From an uncultured Eubacteriales bacterium (GTDB lineage: Bacteria > Bacillota > Clostridia > Lachnospirales > CAG-274): 43,047 nucleotides of DNA. The position numbers were made by a program, and so were the translations under genes. The stretch spans positions 1-43,047 of the forward strand of contig CAJKOJ010000011.1 in assembly GCA_905201505.1 (NCBI GenBank), in the 5' to 3' direction. Of the stretch, positions 31,493 to 39,525 are shown piece after piece (the first letter of the stretch is position 1; the number at the start of each line of letters is the position of its first letter). The notes below the pieces were generated by a model, which did no database searches, had not been told where the DNA came from, and worked only from the letters and a program-made list of their open reading frames with translations.

Positions 31493-31747
31493 GTGGAAAG
31501 AAATCTTCGTAAAACAAGAATTGGTAAGGTTATCAGCAACAAGATGGACAAGACAATTGTTGTTGCTGTTGAGAATAATGTAAGACATCCATTATATAAC
31601 AAGATTGTGAAGACAACTTATAAGTTAAAGGCTCACGATGAGAATAATGAGTGTCAGATTGGTGATAGAGTAAAAGTTATGGAAACAAGACCTTTATCAA
31701 AGGATAAGAGATGGAGATTAGTTGAAATCGTAGAAAAGGTTAAGTAA
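31493..31747 (+). CDS. rpsQ: 30S ribosomal protein S17
   Basis: S17 is a primary 16S-binding OB-fold protein of 84 residues, with RKTRIGKVISNKMDKTIVVA and the C-terminal KVMETRPLSKDKRWRLVEIV. It starts with GTG, with AAGGAGG about nine bases upstream. No ATG near this point fits the family, so the GTG call is firm. Confidence 0.97.
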   Translation: MERNLRKTRIGKVISNKMDKTIVVAVENNVRHPLYNKIVKTTYKLKAHDENNECQIGDRVKVMETRPLSKDKRWRLVEIVEKVK

Positions 31748-31773
31748 TTCCTGAATAAAGGAGGAAATCGACA

Positions 31774-32142
31774 ATGATTCAGCAGGAAAGTAGACTTGTT
31801 GTTGCAGATAACTCAGGTGCTAAGGAATTATTATGTATCAGAGTTTTAGGCGGCTCAACAAGAAGATATGCTAATATTGGCGACGTTATCGTTGCTACTG
31901 TAAAAGATGCAACACCAGGCGGCGTTGTTAAAAAGGGTGAAGTTGTTAAGGCTGTTGTTGTTAGAACTAAGAAAGGTGCTTCAAGACCTGACGGTTCATA
32001 CATCAAGTTTGATGAAAACGCAGCAGTTATTATCAAAGACGATAAGAACCCTAGAGGTACTCGTATTTTCGGACCTGTTGCAAGAGAGCTTAGAGAAAAG
32101 CAGTATATGAAGATCTTATCTCTTGCACCTGAAGTATTATAA
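31774..32142 (+). CDS. rplN: 50S ribosomal protein L14
   Basis: L14 forms an inter-subunit bridge and is the docking site of RsfS-type silencing factors. The 122-residue length is exact for the family. MIQQESRLVVADNSGAKELL, RRYANIGDVIVATVKDATPG and GTRIFGPVARELREKQYMKI are diagnostic. AAAGGAGG precedes the ATG. Confidence 0.98.
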   Translation: MIQQESRLVVADNSGAKELLCIRVLGGSTRRYANIGDVIVATVKDATPGGVVKKGEVVKAVVVRTKKGASRPDGSYIKFDENAAVIIKDDKNPRGTRIFGPVARELREKQYMKILSLAPEVL

Positions 32143-32160
32143 TAGGAGGTTAGGGTCAAT

Positions 32161-32463
32161 ATGAAGATTAAGAAGGGCGATAAGGTACAGGTTATCGCAG
32201 GTAAGGATAAAGGTAAGGAAGGCAAGGTACTTGTTGTAGATGTAAAAAACAATAAGGTTATTGTTGAGGGCGTTAACAAGGTTAAAAAGCACGTTAAGCC
32301 ATCTCCAATGAACCCTCAGAGCGGTATCATCGAGAAGGAAGCTCCTATTGATGCATCTAACGTTATGTATGTTTACGCAGGTGAGCCAACCAGAATCGGT
32401 TATAAGGTAGAAAACGGCGTTAAGCAGAGAATTGCTAAAGCTACCGGCGAAGTAATCGATTAA
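32161..32463 (+). CDS. rplX: 50S ribosomal protein L24
   Basis: L24 starts 50S assembly by binding the 5' end of 23S rRNA. The 100-residue protein has the KOW motif KKGDKVQVIAGKDKGKEGKV at the N-terminus and NPQSGIIEKEAPIDASNVMY in the middle. AGGAGG lies 10 bases before the ATG. It contains no C-terminal extension. Confidence 0.98.
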   Translation: MKIKKGDKVQVIAGKDKGKEGKVLVVDVKNNKVIVEGVNKVKKHVKPSPMNPQSGIIEKEAPIDASNVMYVYAGEPTRIGYKVENGVKQRIAKATGEVID

Positions 32464-32486
32464 TTCTGTAAAGGAGGACTAAGTTC

Positions 32487-33026
32487 GTGAACGCATTTAG
32501 AGAATTTTATGAGAAGGAAGTTGCACCTGCAATGCAGGCAAAGTTTTCTTATAAGAATGTAATGGAAATTCCAAAGCTTGAGAAGATCGTTGTTAATATG
32601 GGTCTTGGTGAGGCTAAGGAAAATGCTAAGGCTATTGACTCAGCTGTTAGTGATATGGCTATTATTTCTGGTCAGAAGCCTATCGTAACTAAGGCTAAGA
32701 AGTCAATTGCAAACTTCAAGCTTAGAGCTGGTATGCCAATCGGCTGTAAGGTTACTTTAAGAGGTGAGAAGATGTACAGCTTTGCTTCAAAGCTTATCAA
32801 TATCTCTCTTCCTCGAGTTCGTGACTTCAGAGGTGTAAGTGCTGAATCTTTTGACGGCAGAGGCAACTACACTTTAGGTCTTAAGGAACAGTTAATGTTC
32901 CCTGAAATCCAGTACGATAAGATTGATAAAATCAGAGGTATGGATATTGTATTTGTAACTACAGCAAAGACTGATGAAGAAGCTAGAGAGCTTCTTAGAT
33001 TATTCGGTATGCCATTTAAGAAGTAA
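32487..33026 (+). CDS. rplE: 50S ribosomal protein L5
   Basis: L5 binds 5S rRNA and the P-site tRNA side of the central protuberance. The 179-residue protein has KIVVNMGLGEAKENAKAIDS, ITGQKP-like ISGQKPIVTKAKKSIANFKL, and LPRVRDFRGVSAESFDGRGN. The start is GTG, with AAAGGAGG 10 bases upstream. The next ATG in frame lies inside conserved sequence. Confidence 0.98.
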   Translation: MNAFREFYEKEVAPAMQAKFSYKNVMEIPKLEKIVVNMGLGEAKENAKAIDSAVSDMAIISGQKPIVTKAKKSIANFKLRAGMPIGCKVTLRGEKMYSFASKLINISLPRVRDFRGVSAESFDGRGNYTLGLKEQLMFPEIQYDKIDKIRGMDIVFVTTAKTDEEARELLRLFGMPFKK

Positions 33027-33042
33027 GGAGGCAAATAACATT

Positions 33043-33228
33043 ATGGCAAAGACATCAATGAAAATAAAGCAGGCAAAAAAGCCTAAGTTTTCAACTCAAA
33101 GCTATACTCGTTGTAGAATTTGCGGAAGACCACACGGTGTTTTAAGAAAGTTTGGTATCTGTAGAATTTGCTTCCGTGAATTAGCTTACAAGGGCGAAAT
33201 CCCTGGTGTTAAGAAGGCTAGCTGGTAA
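33043..33228 (+). CDS. rpsZ: 30S ribosomal protein S14, zinc type
   Basis: This is the 61-residue zinc-binding form of S14 (S14 type Z), assembled late into the 30S head. Two CxxC pairs, RCRICGRPHG and GICRICFREL, hold the zinc, and GEIPGVKKASW is the family C-terminus. AAGGAGG precedes ATG at 33043. A longer in-frame reading beginning inside rplE is not the true start. A zinc-free S14, often used under zinc limitation, would have to be encoded elsewhere. Confidence 0.98.
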   Translation: MAKTSMKIKQAKKPKFSTQSYTRCRICGRPHGVLRKFGICRICFRELAYKGEIPGVKKASW

Positions 33229-33248
33229 TTTGAAAGGAGGATTTTGAA

Positions 33249-33650
33249 ATGTCAATGAGTGATCCAATCGCAGATATGCTCACTAGAATTAGAAATGCAA
33301 ATACTGCTAAGCACGATACTGTAGATGTACCTTCAAGCAAGATGAAGGAGGCTATCGCTAACATCCTTACAAATGAAGGCTATATTGCAGGTTATGAAAT
33401 TATAGAAGACGGCGTTAAGAAGACTATGCACATTACTCTTAAGTACGGTGTAGATAAGAATGAAAAAGTTATCTCAGGTATTAAGAGAATTTCTAAGCCT
33501 GGTCTTAGAGTTTACGCTAATACAGATGAGTTACCAAGAGTTTTAGGTGGTATGGGTACTGCTATTGTTTCTACAAACAAGGGCGTTATCACTGATAAGG
33601 AAGCTAGAAAGCTCGGCGTTGGCGGCGAAGTAATCGCTTACGTATGGTAA
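33249..33650 (+). CDS. rpsH: 30S ribosomal protein S8
   Basis: S8 binds the central domain of 16S rRNA and in Escherichia coli represses the spc operon by binding near rplE. The 133 residues include SDPIADMLTRIRNANTAKHD and the C-terminal GTAIVSTNKGVITDKEARKL. GAAAGGAGG precedes the ATG. No special structure was noticed in the rplX-rplE spacer here. Confidence 0.98.
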   Translation: MSMSDPIADMLTRIRNANTAKHDTVDVPSSKMKEAIANILTNEGYIAGYEIIEDGVKKTMHITLKYGVDKNEKVISGIKRISKPGLRVYANTDELPRVLGGMGTAIVSTNKGVITDKEARKLGVGGEVIAYVW

Positions 33651-33668
33651 TAGAAGGAGGTAAATTAT

Positions 33669-34211
33669 ATGTCACGTATAGGTAAATTACCTGTTGCTAT
33701 TCCAGCTGGCGTAGAAGTTAAGCTTGAGGATGGTAACGTAATTACTGTTAAGGGACCTAAGGGTACTTTGACTCGTAAGTTAGTTGATGACTTAACAATT
33801 GAGGTTACAGCTACTGAGGTTACAGTAACTAGACCTAGCGATTTAAAGAGATATAAGCAGTTACACGGTTTAACCAGAACTCTTATTGCCAATATGGTTG
33901 AGGGTGTTACTAATGGTTATAAGAAGGAGCTTGAAATCAACGGTGTTGGTTACAGAGCTGCTAAGTCCGGTAACAAGCTTACATTAACACTTGGTTATTC
34001 TCACCCAGTAGAAATGATCGATCCTGAGGGTATCACAACTACTCTTGAGGGAAACAACAAGATTATTGTTGAAGGTATCGATAAGGAAAAGGTTGGTCAG
34101 TTCGCTGCTGAAATCAGAACTAAGAGACCACCTGAGCCATATAAGGGCAAGGGTATCAAGTATACAACTGAAACTATCAGACGTAAAGTTGGTAAGACTG
34201 GTAAGAAGTAA
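33669..34211 (+). CDS. rplF: 50S ribosomal protein L6
   Basis: L6 is a two-domain protein near the factor-binding site. The 180-residue product has SRIGKLPVAIPAGVEVKLED, NMVEGVTNGYKKELEINGVG and the second-repeat signature RTKRPPEPYKGKGIKYTTET. GAAGGAGG lies before the ATG. Stop and next start are 18 bp apart. Confidence 0.98.
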   Translation: MSRIGKLPVAIPAGVEVKLEDGNVITVKGPKGTLTRKLVDDLTIEVTATEVTVTRPSDLKRYKQLHGLTRTLIANMVEGVTNGYKKELEINGVGYRAAKSGNKLTLTLGYSHPVEMIDPEGITTTLEGNNKIIVEGIDKEKVGQFAAEIRTKRPPEPYKGKGIKYTTETIRRKVGKTGKK

Positions 34212-34229
34212 TAAAGGAGTGAATGTGAG

Positions 34230-34598
34230 ATGATTAAGAAGCCATCACGTTCAGCAGCCAGAGCTAAGAGACATTACAGATTACGTAATAGAATATCTGG
34301 CACAGCTGAGCAGCCAAGATTGGCAGTATTCAGATCTAATATGCATATTTATGCACAGATCATAGATGATACAGTAGGTAATACACTTTGTGCTGCTTCT
34401 ACTATGGAAGCTGACATCAAAGCTAAGCTTGAAAAAACTAATGACGTTGAAGCTGCTAAGGCTGTTGGCGAAGCTGTAGCTAAAAAGGCACTTGAAAAGG
34501 GTATCACAACAGTGGTATTCGACAGAGGCGGATTTGTATATCATGGTAAGATTCAGGCTTTAGCTGACGCTGCCAGAGAAGCAGGTCTTAAGTTCTAA
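34230..34598 (+). CDS. rplR: 50S ribosomal protein L18
   Basis: L18 delivers 5S rRNA with L5. The 122-residue protein shows RHYRLRNRISGTAEQPRLAV, FRSNMHIYAQIIDDTVGNTL and the C-terminal FDRGGFVYHGKIQALADAAR typical of the family. AAAGGAG precedes the ATG. Confidence 0.98.
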   Translation: MIKKPSRSAARAKRHYRLRNRISGTAEQPRLAVFRSNMHIYAQIIDDTVGNTLCAASTMEADIKAKLEKTNDVEAAKAVGEAVAKKALEKGITTVVFDRGGFVYHGKIQALADAAREAGLKF

Positions 34599-34614
34599 TT
34601 AAGGAGGGAAAATC

Positions 34615-35121
34615 GTGAGAAATAAAATCGATGTTAGCACCCTTGATTTAAAGGATAATGTTGTTACAATTAAGAGAGTAACAAAGACTGTTAAGGGTGG
34701 TCGTACAATGCGTTTCTCTGCTTTAGTTGTAGTAGGCGACGGTAACGGTCACGTAGGCGTTGGTATTGGTAAGGCTATCGAAATTCCTGATGCTATCCGT
34801 AAGGGTAAGGAAGATGCAATCAAGAATATCGTTTACGTTGAGAGAAACGAAAATAATAGTATATATCATGAAATCTATGGTAAGTATGGCAGTTCAACTG
34901 TTCTTCTTAAGCCAGCTCCAGAAGGTACCGGTGTTATTGCCGGCGGTCCTGCAAGAGCTGTACTTGAGTTAGCCGGTATCAAGAATATCAGAACTAAATC
35001 TTTAGGCTCAAGAAATAAAAAGAATGTTGTAAACGCTACACTTGAAGGTTTAGCTAATGTTACTTCTCCTGAGAAGGTTGCTAAACTTCGCGGTAAAACT
35101 GTAGAAGAAATCATGGGCTAA
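34615..35121 (+). CDS. rpsE: 30S ribosomal protein S5
   Basis: S5 is a decoding-fidelity protein and the classical site of spectinomycin resistance changes. The 168 residues carry VTKTVKGGRTMRFSALVVVG (the spectinomycin loop), GHVGVGIGKAIEIPDAIRKG and APEGTGVIAGGPARAVLELA. The start is GTG, with AAGGAGGG upstream. The sequence around the loop looks wild type. Confidence 0.98.
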   Translation: MRNKIDVSTLDLKDNVVTIKRVTKTVKGGRTMRFSALVVVGDGNGHVGVGIGKAIEIPDAIRKGKEDAIKNIVYVERNENNSIYHEIYGKYGSSTVLLKPAPEGTGVIAGGPARAVLELAGIKNIRTKSLGSRNKKNVVNATLEGLANVTSPEKVAKLRGKTVEEIMG

Positions 35122-35139
35122 TAAGGGAGGATAATTGAG

Positions 35140-35313
35140 ATGTTGAGAATTACATTAGTTAAGTCTACAATTGGTGCAATCCCTAAGCATAAAAAGACAG
35201 TTGAGGCTCTTGGTTTAAAGAAGCTCCATTCTGTTGTTGAGCAGCAGGATAATGCTGCAATAAGAGGTATGCTTAATCAGGTTAAGCACTTGGTTAAGGT
35301 TGAAGAAATCTAA
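35140..35313 (+). CDS. rpmD: 50S ribosomal protein L30
   Basis: This 57-residue protein fills the space between rpsE and rplO. MLRITLVKSTIGAIPKHKKT followed by VEALGLKKLHSVVEQQDNAA and IRGMLNQVKHLVKVEEI is the complete L30 pattern. GGGAGG lies eight bases before the ATG. Its short length makes it easy to miss, but motif and position are unambiguous. Confidence 0.97.
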   Translation: MLRITLVKSTIGAIPKHKKTVEALGLKKLHSVVEQQDNAAIRGMLNQVKHLVKVEEI

Positions 35314-35332
35314 TTTAAGGAGGTGCGTCCTA

Positions 35333-35776
35333 ATGTTTTTAAACGAATTAAAGCCAGCTGAAGGCTCTACATCAAAGAGATTTAGAACAGGTAGAGGTCA
35401 TGGTTCAGGGAATGGTAAGACTGCCGGTAAAGGTCACAAGGGTCAGAACGCTCGTTCAGGCGGTGGTGTAAGACCTGGTTTTGAAGGTGGTCAGATGCCA
35501 CTTTACAGAAGAATCCCTAAAAGAGGTTTTAAGTGCATTAATTCTAAGAACATTGTTGCTATAAACTTAAGTCTTTTAAATGATAGATTTGAAGATGGTG
35601 CTGTAGTCACTGTTGAGGCATTAAAGGATAAGGGTATTATTTCTAATGCAAGAGACGGTGTTAAGGTTTTAGGTAATGGTGAAATTACTAAGAAACTTAA
35701 TGTTCAGGTTAATTACTACAGCAATTCTGCAAAGGAAAAGATTGAGGCTGCTGGCGGAAAAGCTGAGGTGATCTAA
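35333..35776 (+). CDS. rplO: 50S ribosomal protein L15
   Basis: L15 is a late-assembly 50S protein with a basic, glycine-rich N-terminal arm. The 147-residue product has FLNELKPAEGSTSKRFRTGR, GHKGQNARSGGGVRPGFEGG and MPLYRRIPKRGFKCINSKN. ATG at 35333 is 10 bases after AAGGAGG. The in-frame reading from 35300 runs through the end of rpmD and is not real. The stop overlaps secY by one base. Confidence 0.97.
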   Translation: MFLNELKPAEGSTSKRFRTGRGHGSGNGKTAGKGHKGQNARSGGGVRPGFEGGQMPLYRRIPKRGFKCINSKNIVAINLSLLNDRFEDGAVVTVEALKDKGIISNARDGVKVLGNGEITKKLNVQVNYYSNSAKEKIEAAGGKAEVI

Positions 35777-37029
35777 TGTTTAACACACTTCGTAATGCGT
35801 TTACAGTTAAGGAAATACGTACAAAAATTTTATATATGCTTTTAGTGCTGTTTATCATCAGAATGGGTACACATTTGCCTATTCCTGGTCTTGATATAGC
35901 TCAGTTGGCTAACAGTGATAATGCGAATACTTTATATTCGCTTATCACAGGCGGCAGCTACGGTACTATTTTTGCTATGGGTATTGGTCCATACATCAAT
36001 GCCTCTATCATTATGCAGCTTTTGACTGTTGCAATTCCTAAGCTTGAGCAGATACAGAAAGATGGCGAAGAAGGCAGAAAGAAAATTTCTCAGTATACAA
36101 GATTTGCTGCTGTATTTTTAGCTTTGCTCCAGGGTGCAGGTCAGGTTTATACTGTTCACGGTGCATTTACAAATCCTAACTGGTTAGTATATATTGTTGG
36201 TTTAATATCAATGGTAACAGGTACTATATTTATAATGTGGTTAGGTGAAAAGCTTACTGAGGTTGGTATTGGTAACGGTGCTTCATTTATTATCTTTGCA
36301 AACATCCTTGATAAGCTTGATGATGGTGTTAAAAACTTAGCTATCAGTGCACAAGGAAGTGCTATGGGCTGGGTTAAGGTTATTTTAATTCTTGCTGTTT
36401 TAGTAATTGTTATGGCTTTTGTTATTATTGTTCAGGACGGTGAAAGAAGAATTCCTGTTCAGTATTCTAAAAAGCTTGTAGGAAGCAGAATGGTGGGCGG
36501 TCAGAGTTCATACATTCCTGTAAAGGTTAATATTGCAGGTGTTATGTCAATTATCTTTGCTATTTCACTTTTGCAGTTCCCTCAGACAATTAATCAGCTT
36601 TTTAACAGTACATTCCTTACTAAGGTAAGTAATGCATTGTCATTGACAAATCTTTGGCATCATATACCTGTTGGTGCTATAATTTATGTTATACTTATTT
36701 TCTGCTTTACATTCTTCTATACTTCATTTGCATTCAATTCAGTTGAAGTTGCTGAGAATATGAAGAAGAGCGGCGGATTTGTTCCTGGTATAAGACCGGG
36801 TAAGCCAACATCTGATTATGTTCAGAATATTGTTGACAGAATTTCTTTAATAGGTGCGTTAACATACGCTGTTATTGCTATGGTACCTATTGTTCTTACA
36901 TGGCTTACAGGAGTTAATATGGGATTCGGTGGTACTACTTTACTTATCGTTTCAGGTGTTGCTCTTGAATTAATTAAGCAGCTTGAGTCTCAGTTATTAA
37001 TGAGACATTATAAAGGATTTTTAAATTAA
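35776..37029 (+). CDS. secY: Preprotein translocase subunit SecY
   Basis: This is the channel subunit of the SecYEG translocon, 417 residues with ten membrane helices. Family hallmarks are MGTHLPIPGLD after TM1, the plug-region GGSYGTIFAMGIGPYINASI, the cytosolic loop ERRIPVQYSKKLVG and NSVEVAENMKKSGGFVPGIR followed by PGKPTSDYV. Translation is coupled to rplO by TAATG. A palindrome and a new promoter follow, so adk-map-infA can be transcribed separately from secY. Confidence 0.97.
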   Translation: MFNTLRNAFTVKEIRTKILYMLLVLFIIRMGTHLPIPGLDIAQLANSDNANTLYSLITGGSYGTIFAMGIGPYINASIIMQLLTVAIPKLEQIQKDGEEGRKKISQYTRFAAVFLALLQGAGQVYTVHGAFTNPNWLVYIVGLISMVTGTIFIMWLGEKLTEVGIGNGASFIIFANILDKLDDGVKNLAISAQGSAMGWVKVILILAVLVIVMAFVIIVQDGERRIPVQYSKKLVGSRMVGGQSSYIPVKVNIAGVMSIIFAISLLQFPQTINQLFNSTFLTKVSNALSLTNLWHHIPVGAIIYVILIFCFTFFYTSFAFNSVEVAENMKKSGGFVPGIRPGKPTSDYVQNIVDRISLIGALTYAVIAMVPIVLTWLTGVNMGFGGTTLLIVSGVALELIKQLESQLLMRHYKGFLN

Positions 37030-37042
37030 GCATATAACTAAC

Positions 37043-37085
37043 TTATCATTGCCTGTTAAAGCAATTATTTAACAGGCAATGATAA
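37043..37085. repeat. Perfect 18-bp palindrome after secY
   Basis: Arms at 37043-37060 and 37068-37085 are fully complementary around a seven-base loop. The sequence after it on the plus strand (GAAGTATAAAG) has no T-tract, so it is not a normal intrinsic terminator. It may protect or process the mRNA 3' end, or terminate with a factor's help. Confidence 0.7.
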
Positions 37086-37135
37086 GAAGTATAAAGCTTT
37101 GTTTTATAATAATATATATTGGCTTTTTTTATTAT

Positions 37136-37164
37136 TTGCCAAAATCAAATATATATGTTAAAAT
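37136..37164 (+). promoter_or_regulatory. Internal promoter before adk
   Basis: TTGCCA (37136-37141), a 17-base spacer and TAAAAT (37159-37164) with a TGn extension. The adk start is 74 bp downstream. CAGGA/TCCTG and GCTCTT/AAGAGC hairpins lie in the leader. Confidence 0.65.
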
Positions 37165-37238
37165 AAATCAGGAAGTTAAAATCCTGTATATCTTGTGTCA
37201 GCTCTTTTTAAGAGCGACAGTAAGGGGATGCAAAACAA

Positions 37239-37877
37239 ATGAAATTAGTGCTTATTGGCTGTCCAGGTGCAGGTAAGGGTACTCAGGCTAAAATGCTTTC
37301 TAAAAAATATGATATTGCTCATATTTCAACAGGCGACTTGTTAAGAGAGCAGATTAAAAAGGGTACAGAACTTGGCAAAAAGGTCAGTGAAATAATTAAT
37401 GCCGGCGGTCTTGTATCAGATGATATTGTTTCTGCTATGTTAGCTGAAAGAATTAAGGATGATGATTGCAGAAAAGGTTACATTTTAGACGGTTATCCAA
37501 GAAATGTAAGCCAGGCTGAAGGTTTAAATGAAATTGTTGGCAGCCTTGATAAGGTTATCTGCTATGAAGTTGACGATAATGTGATTGTTGACAGAATGGT
37601 AGGCAGAAGAAGCTGTCCTAATTGCGGTAAGATGTATCACACAACATACAACCCTCCTAAAAAGGAAGGAGTTTGTGATGAGTGCGGCGAAACTCTTATA
37701 CAGCGTAAGGATGATAATGAAGAGACTGTTGTAAACAGGTTAAAGGTATACCACGAGACAACTGCTCCTGTTATTGATTACTATGATAAAAAGGGCATTC
37801 TTTTAAGAACAAGTGGTGTAGGAGACATTAATGAAATATTTGATAACGTATGCAGTGCATTAGAGGGTATTGAGTAA
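37239..37877 (+). CDS. adk: Adenylate kinase
   Basis: This enzyme interconverts ATP + AMP and 2 ADP in the cytoplasm. The 212-residue protein has a P-loop GCPGAGKGT at residues 7-15, the AMP-binding ISTGDLLREQIKKGTELGKK, YILDGYPRNVSQAEGL, and a long LID with a zinc site formed by CPNCGKMYH and CDECGETL. The zinc-bearing LID is usual in Gram-positive bacteria. The ribosome-binding site AAGGGG is about 11 bases from the ATG. The stop overlaps map by one base. Confidence 0.98.
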   Translation: MKLVLIGCPGAGKGTQAKMLSKKYDIAHISTGDLLREQIKKGTELGKKVSEIINAGGLVSDDIVSAMLAERIKDDDCRKGYILDGYPRNVSQAEGLNEIVGSLDKVICYEVDDNVIVDRMVGRRSCPNCGKMYHTTYNPPKKEGVCDECGETLIQRKDDNEETVVNRLKVYHETTAPVIDYYDKKGILLRTSGVGDINEIFDNVCSALEGIE

Positions 37878-38629
37878 TGTCTATTAAAATTAAGAAAGAA
37901 ATACATATAGAGGCAATGAGAGCTGCCGGAAGAATTACCGGTGAAACACTTAATCTGCTTGAAAAAGAGATTAAGCCGGGGATAACTACAAAGGAGCTTG
38001 ACAAAATTGCCGAGGAATATATAAGAGCACAAGGTGCAGTTCCTTCCTTTAAAGGTCTATATGGTTATCCGGCCTCAATATGTGCCTCAGTAAATGATGA
38101 AATTATACACGGTATCCCCGGCAAGAGAGTTTTGCAGGAGGGTGATATAATAAGCATAGACACAGGTGCATATATAAATGGTTTTCACGGTGATGCAGCA
38201 AGAACCTTTGCAGTAGGTGAAATATCTGCTGAAGCAAAAAGGCTTATTGATGTAACAAAAGAAAGCTTTTACAGAGGTATAGAATATGCAAAAAGTGGTA
38301 ATCATCTATCTGAAATATCAGGTGCAATACAGGATTATATAGAAGCAAATGGTTTTTCGGTAGTTCGTGATTATGTAGGGCATGGCATCGGAAGAGAAAT
38401 GCATGAGGATCCAAATGTTCCAAATTACAGGTTTGGTAAAAAAGGTCCTAAGCTCATAAAGGGTATGGCATTGGCAATTGAGCCTATGGTAAATGCAGGC
38501 GGTTATAAAGTTAAGCAGTTAAGCGATGGCTGGACTGTTGTGACAAGGGACGGCAGCCTTTCAGCCCATTATGAAAATACGGTTCTCATTACTGATGGTG
38601 AGCCTGAGCTTTTAACCTTGGGAAAATAA
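37877..38629 (+). CDS. map: Methionine aminopeptidase, type I
   Basis: Removes the initiator methionine from nascent proteins. The 250-residue pita-bread fold has the metal ligands in SIDTGAYINGFHGDAARTF (two Asp), YVGHGIGREMHEDPNVPN (His), LAIEPMV (Glu) and HYENTVLIT (Glu). The substrate histidine is in NDEIIHGIPG. It has no N-terminal zinc finger or SH3 extension, so it is the minimal class Ia form. It is coupled to adk and to the following gene by TAATG overlaps. Confidence 0.97.
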   Translation: MSIKIKKEIHIEAMRAAGRITGETLNLLEKEIKPGITTKELDKIAEEYIRAQGAVPSFKGLYGYPASICASVNDEIIHGIPGKRVLQEGDIISIDTGAYINGFHGDAARTFAVGEISAEAKRLIDVTKESFYRGIEYAKSGNHLSEISGAIQDYIEANGFSVVRDYVGHGIGREMHEDPNVPNYRFGKKGPKLIKGMALAIEPMVNAGGYKVKQLSDGWTVVTRDGSLSAHYENTVLITDGEPELLTLGK

Positions 38630-38676
38630 TGATTGTTAAAAAGCAGCCAGTTTTCCTTAGTATAGGGGTGAAAGAA

Positions 38677-38985
38677 TTGTATTCAAAAGGTCAGATTGTT
38701 TTCTCAAAATGCGGCAGAGATAAAGGCAGAGCATTTATTGTATATGATTTCAATGAAGAATATGTCTTTATTGTTGATGGTGATTTGAGAAAGTTAGAAA
38801 AACCAAAGAAGAAGAAAAAAATTCATATTCAGATTTCAAAAGCTGTTAATGAAGAAATTAAAAATAAGCTTGAAAATGAATTGTATATTCTCAATTCTGA
38901 TATTAGAAAAGCTCTGGCAAAGTATAATAACAAGATGCAAAGAGATTGTGAAGGAGGTAGAGAGCCTTGGCAAAGGACGATGTAA
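38677..38985 (+). CDS. KOW-domain RNA-binding protein (L14e-like)
   Basis: A small basic protein with an N-terminal KOW/SH3-like fold (YSKGQIVFSKCGRDKGRAFI then VDGDLRKLEKPKKKKK) and a helical C-terminus. Homologues sit between map and infA in many Clostridia, and their exact role is unknown. An RNA- or ribosome-associated job is inferred from fold and position. TTG at 38677 gives the family N-terminus and has AGGGG eight bases upstream. The alternative ATG at 38629 overlaps the map stop and would add 16 residues (IVKKQPVFLSIGVKE). The 3' end overlaps infA by 19 bp. Confidence 0.8.
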   Translation: MYSKGQIVFSKCGRDKGRAFIVYDFNEEYVFIVDGDLRKLEKPKKKKKIHIQISKAVNEEIKNKLENELYILNSDIRKALAKYNNKMQRDCEGGREPWQRTM

Positions 38986-39206
38986 TTGAAGTTGAAGGCA
39001 CTGTCCTAGAAAAGCTTCCAAACGCTATGTTCCAGGTTGAACTGGAAAATGGACATAAGATTATTGCTCATCTTTCAGGTAAGCTGAGAAAGAATTTTAT
39101 AAGAATTATTCCCGGTGACAGTGTTAAGATTGAAATGTCAACTTATGATCTGACTAAGGGCAGAATTACCTGGAGGGGCAAAATGCGAAAGGAGAATGAA
39201 CAATGA
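38967..39206 (+). CDS. infA: Translation initiation factor IF-1
   Basis: IF-1 occupies the 30S A site during initiation. The 79-residue OB-fold protein has AKDDVIEVEGTVLEKLPNAM, FQVELENGHKIIAHLSGKLR and IRIIPGDSVKIEMSTYDLTK. It is slightly longer than the usual 72, with a basic KMRKENEQ tail. The start is TTG, nine bases after a strong AAGGAGG. Family alignment (AKDDVIEVEG) leaves no other start. The last codon overlaps the rpmJ start. Confidence 0.96.
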   Translation: MAKDDVIEVEGTVLEKLPNAMFQVELENGHKIIAHLSGKLRKNFIRIIPGDSVKIEMSTYDLTKGRITWRGKMRKENEQ

Positions 39207-39316
39207 AGGTAAGACCATCTGTTAAACCTATGTGTGAAAAGTGCAGAATAATTAAGAGAAAGGGTGCTGTCAGAGTAATCTGTGAAAACCCTAAGCATAA
39301 GCAGAGACAGGGTTAA
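39203..39316 (+). CDS. rpmJ: 50S ribosomal protein L36
   Basis: This is the 37-residue zinc-binding L36: MKVRPSVKPMCEKCRIIKRK then GAVRVICENPKHKQRQG. The ligands are C11, C14, C27 and H32. Its ATG overlaps the infA stop (ATGA), with AAAGGAG eight to nine bases upstream. It is the last gene before a 480-bp non-coding stretch. Confidence 0.97.
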   Translation: MKVRPSVKPMCEKCRIIKRKGAVRVICENPKHKQRQG

Positions 39317-39359
39317 TAGCCCTGTCATTGCTGTTTAAGCAAAAGAGATTTTATGACAG
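39306..39359 (+). other. Alternative hairpins at the end of rpmJ
   Basis: GACAGGG (39306-39312, spanning the rpmJ stop) pairs with CCCTGTC (39320-39326). The overlapping CTGTCAT (39322-39328) can pair instead with ATGACAG (39353-39359). The two helices exclude each other. No long T-tract follows either. Confidence 0.4.
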
Positions 39360-39490
39360 AATGGAGAACTTTTTGCTGCTTATTGTAAAAAATAAGTCAG
39401 TATAGGTTCTCGTATAATTAACGGTCTTTAATATTGAATAAAAATATAATTGCTGTTAATATTGTTAACAAAAAATTTACAAATTAATTA

Positions 39491-39519
39491 TTGATTTCAA
39501 AGTATATCTGTGGTATACT
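39491..39519 (+). promoter_or_regulatory. Promoter of the rpsM-rpoA-rplQ (alpha) operon
   Basis: TTGATT (39491-39496), a 17-base spacer and TATACT (39514-39519). The start site near 39526 would give rpsM a leader of about 270 bases. Confidence 0.75.
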
Positions 39520-39525
39520 TTTATC

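Noticed and set aside
37079..37276. 65-codon plus-strand ORF between secY and adk
   Set aside because: It begins inside the palindrome, runs over the adk promoter and into adk in another frame, and has no ribosome-binding site.
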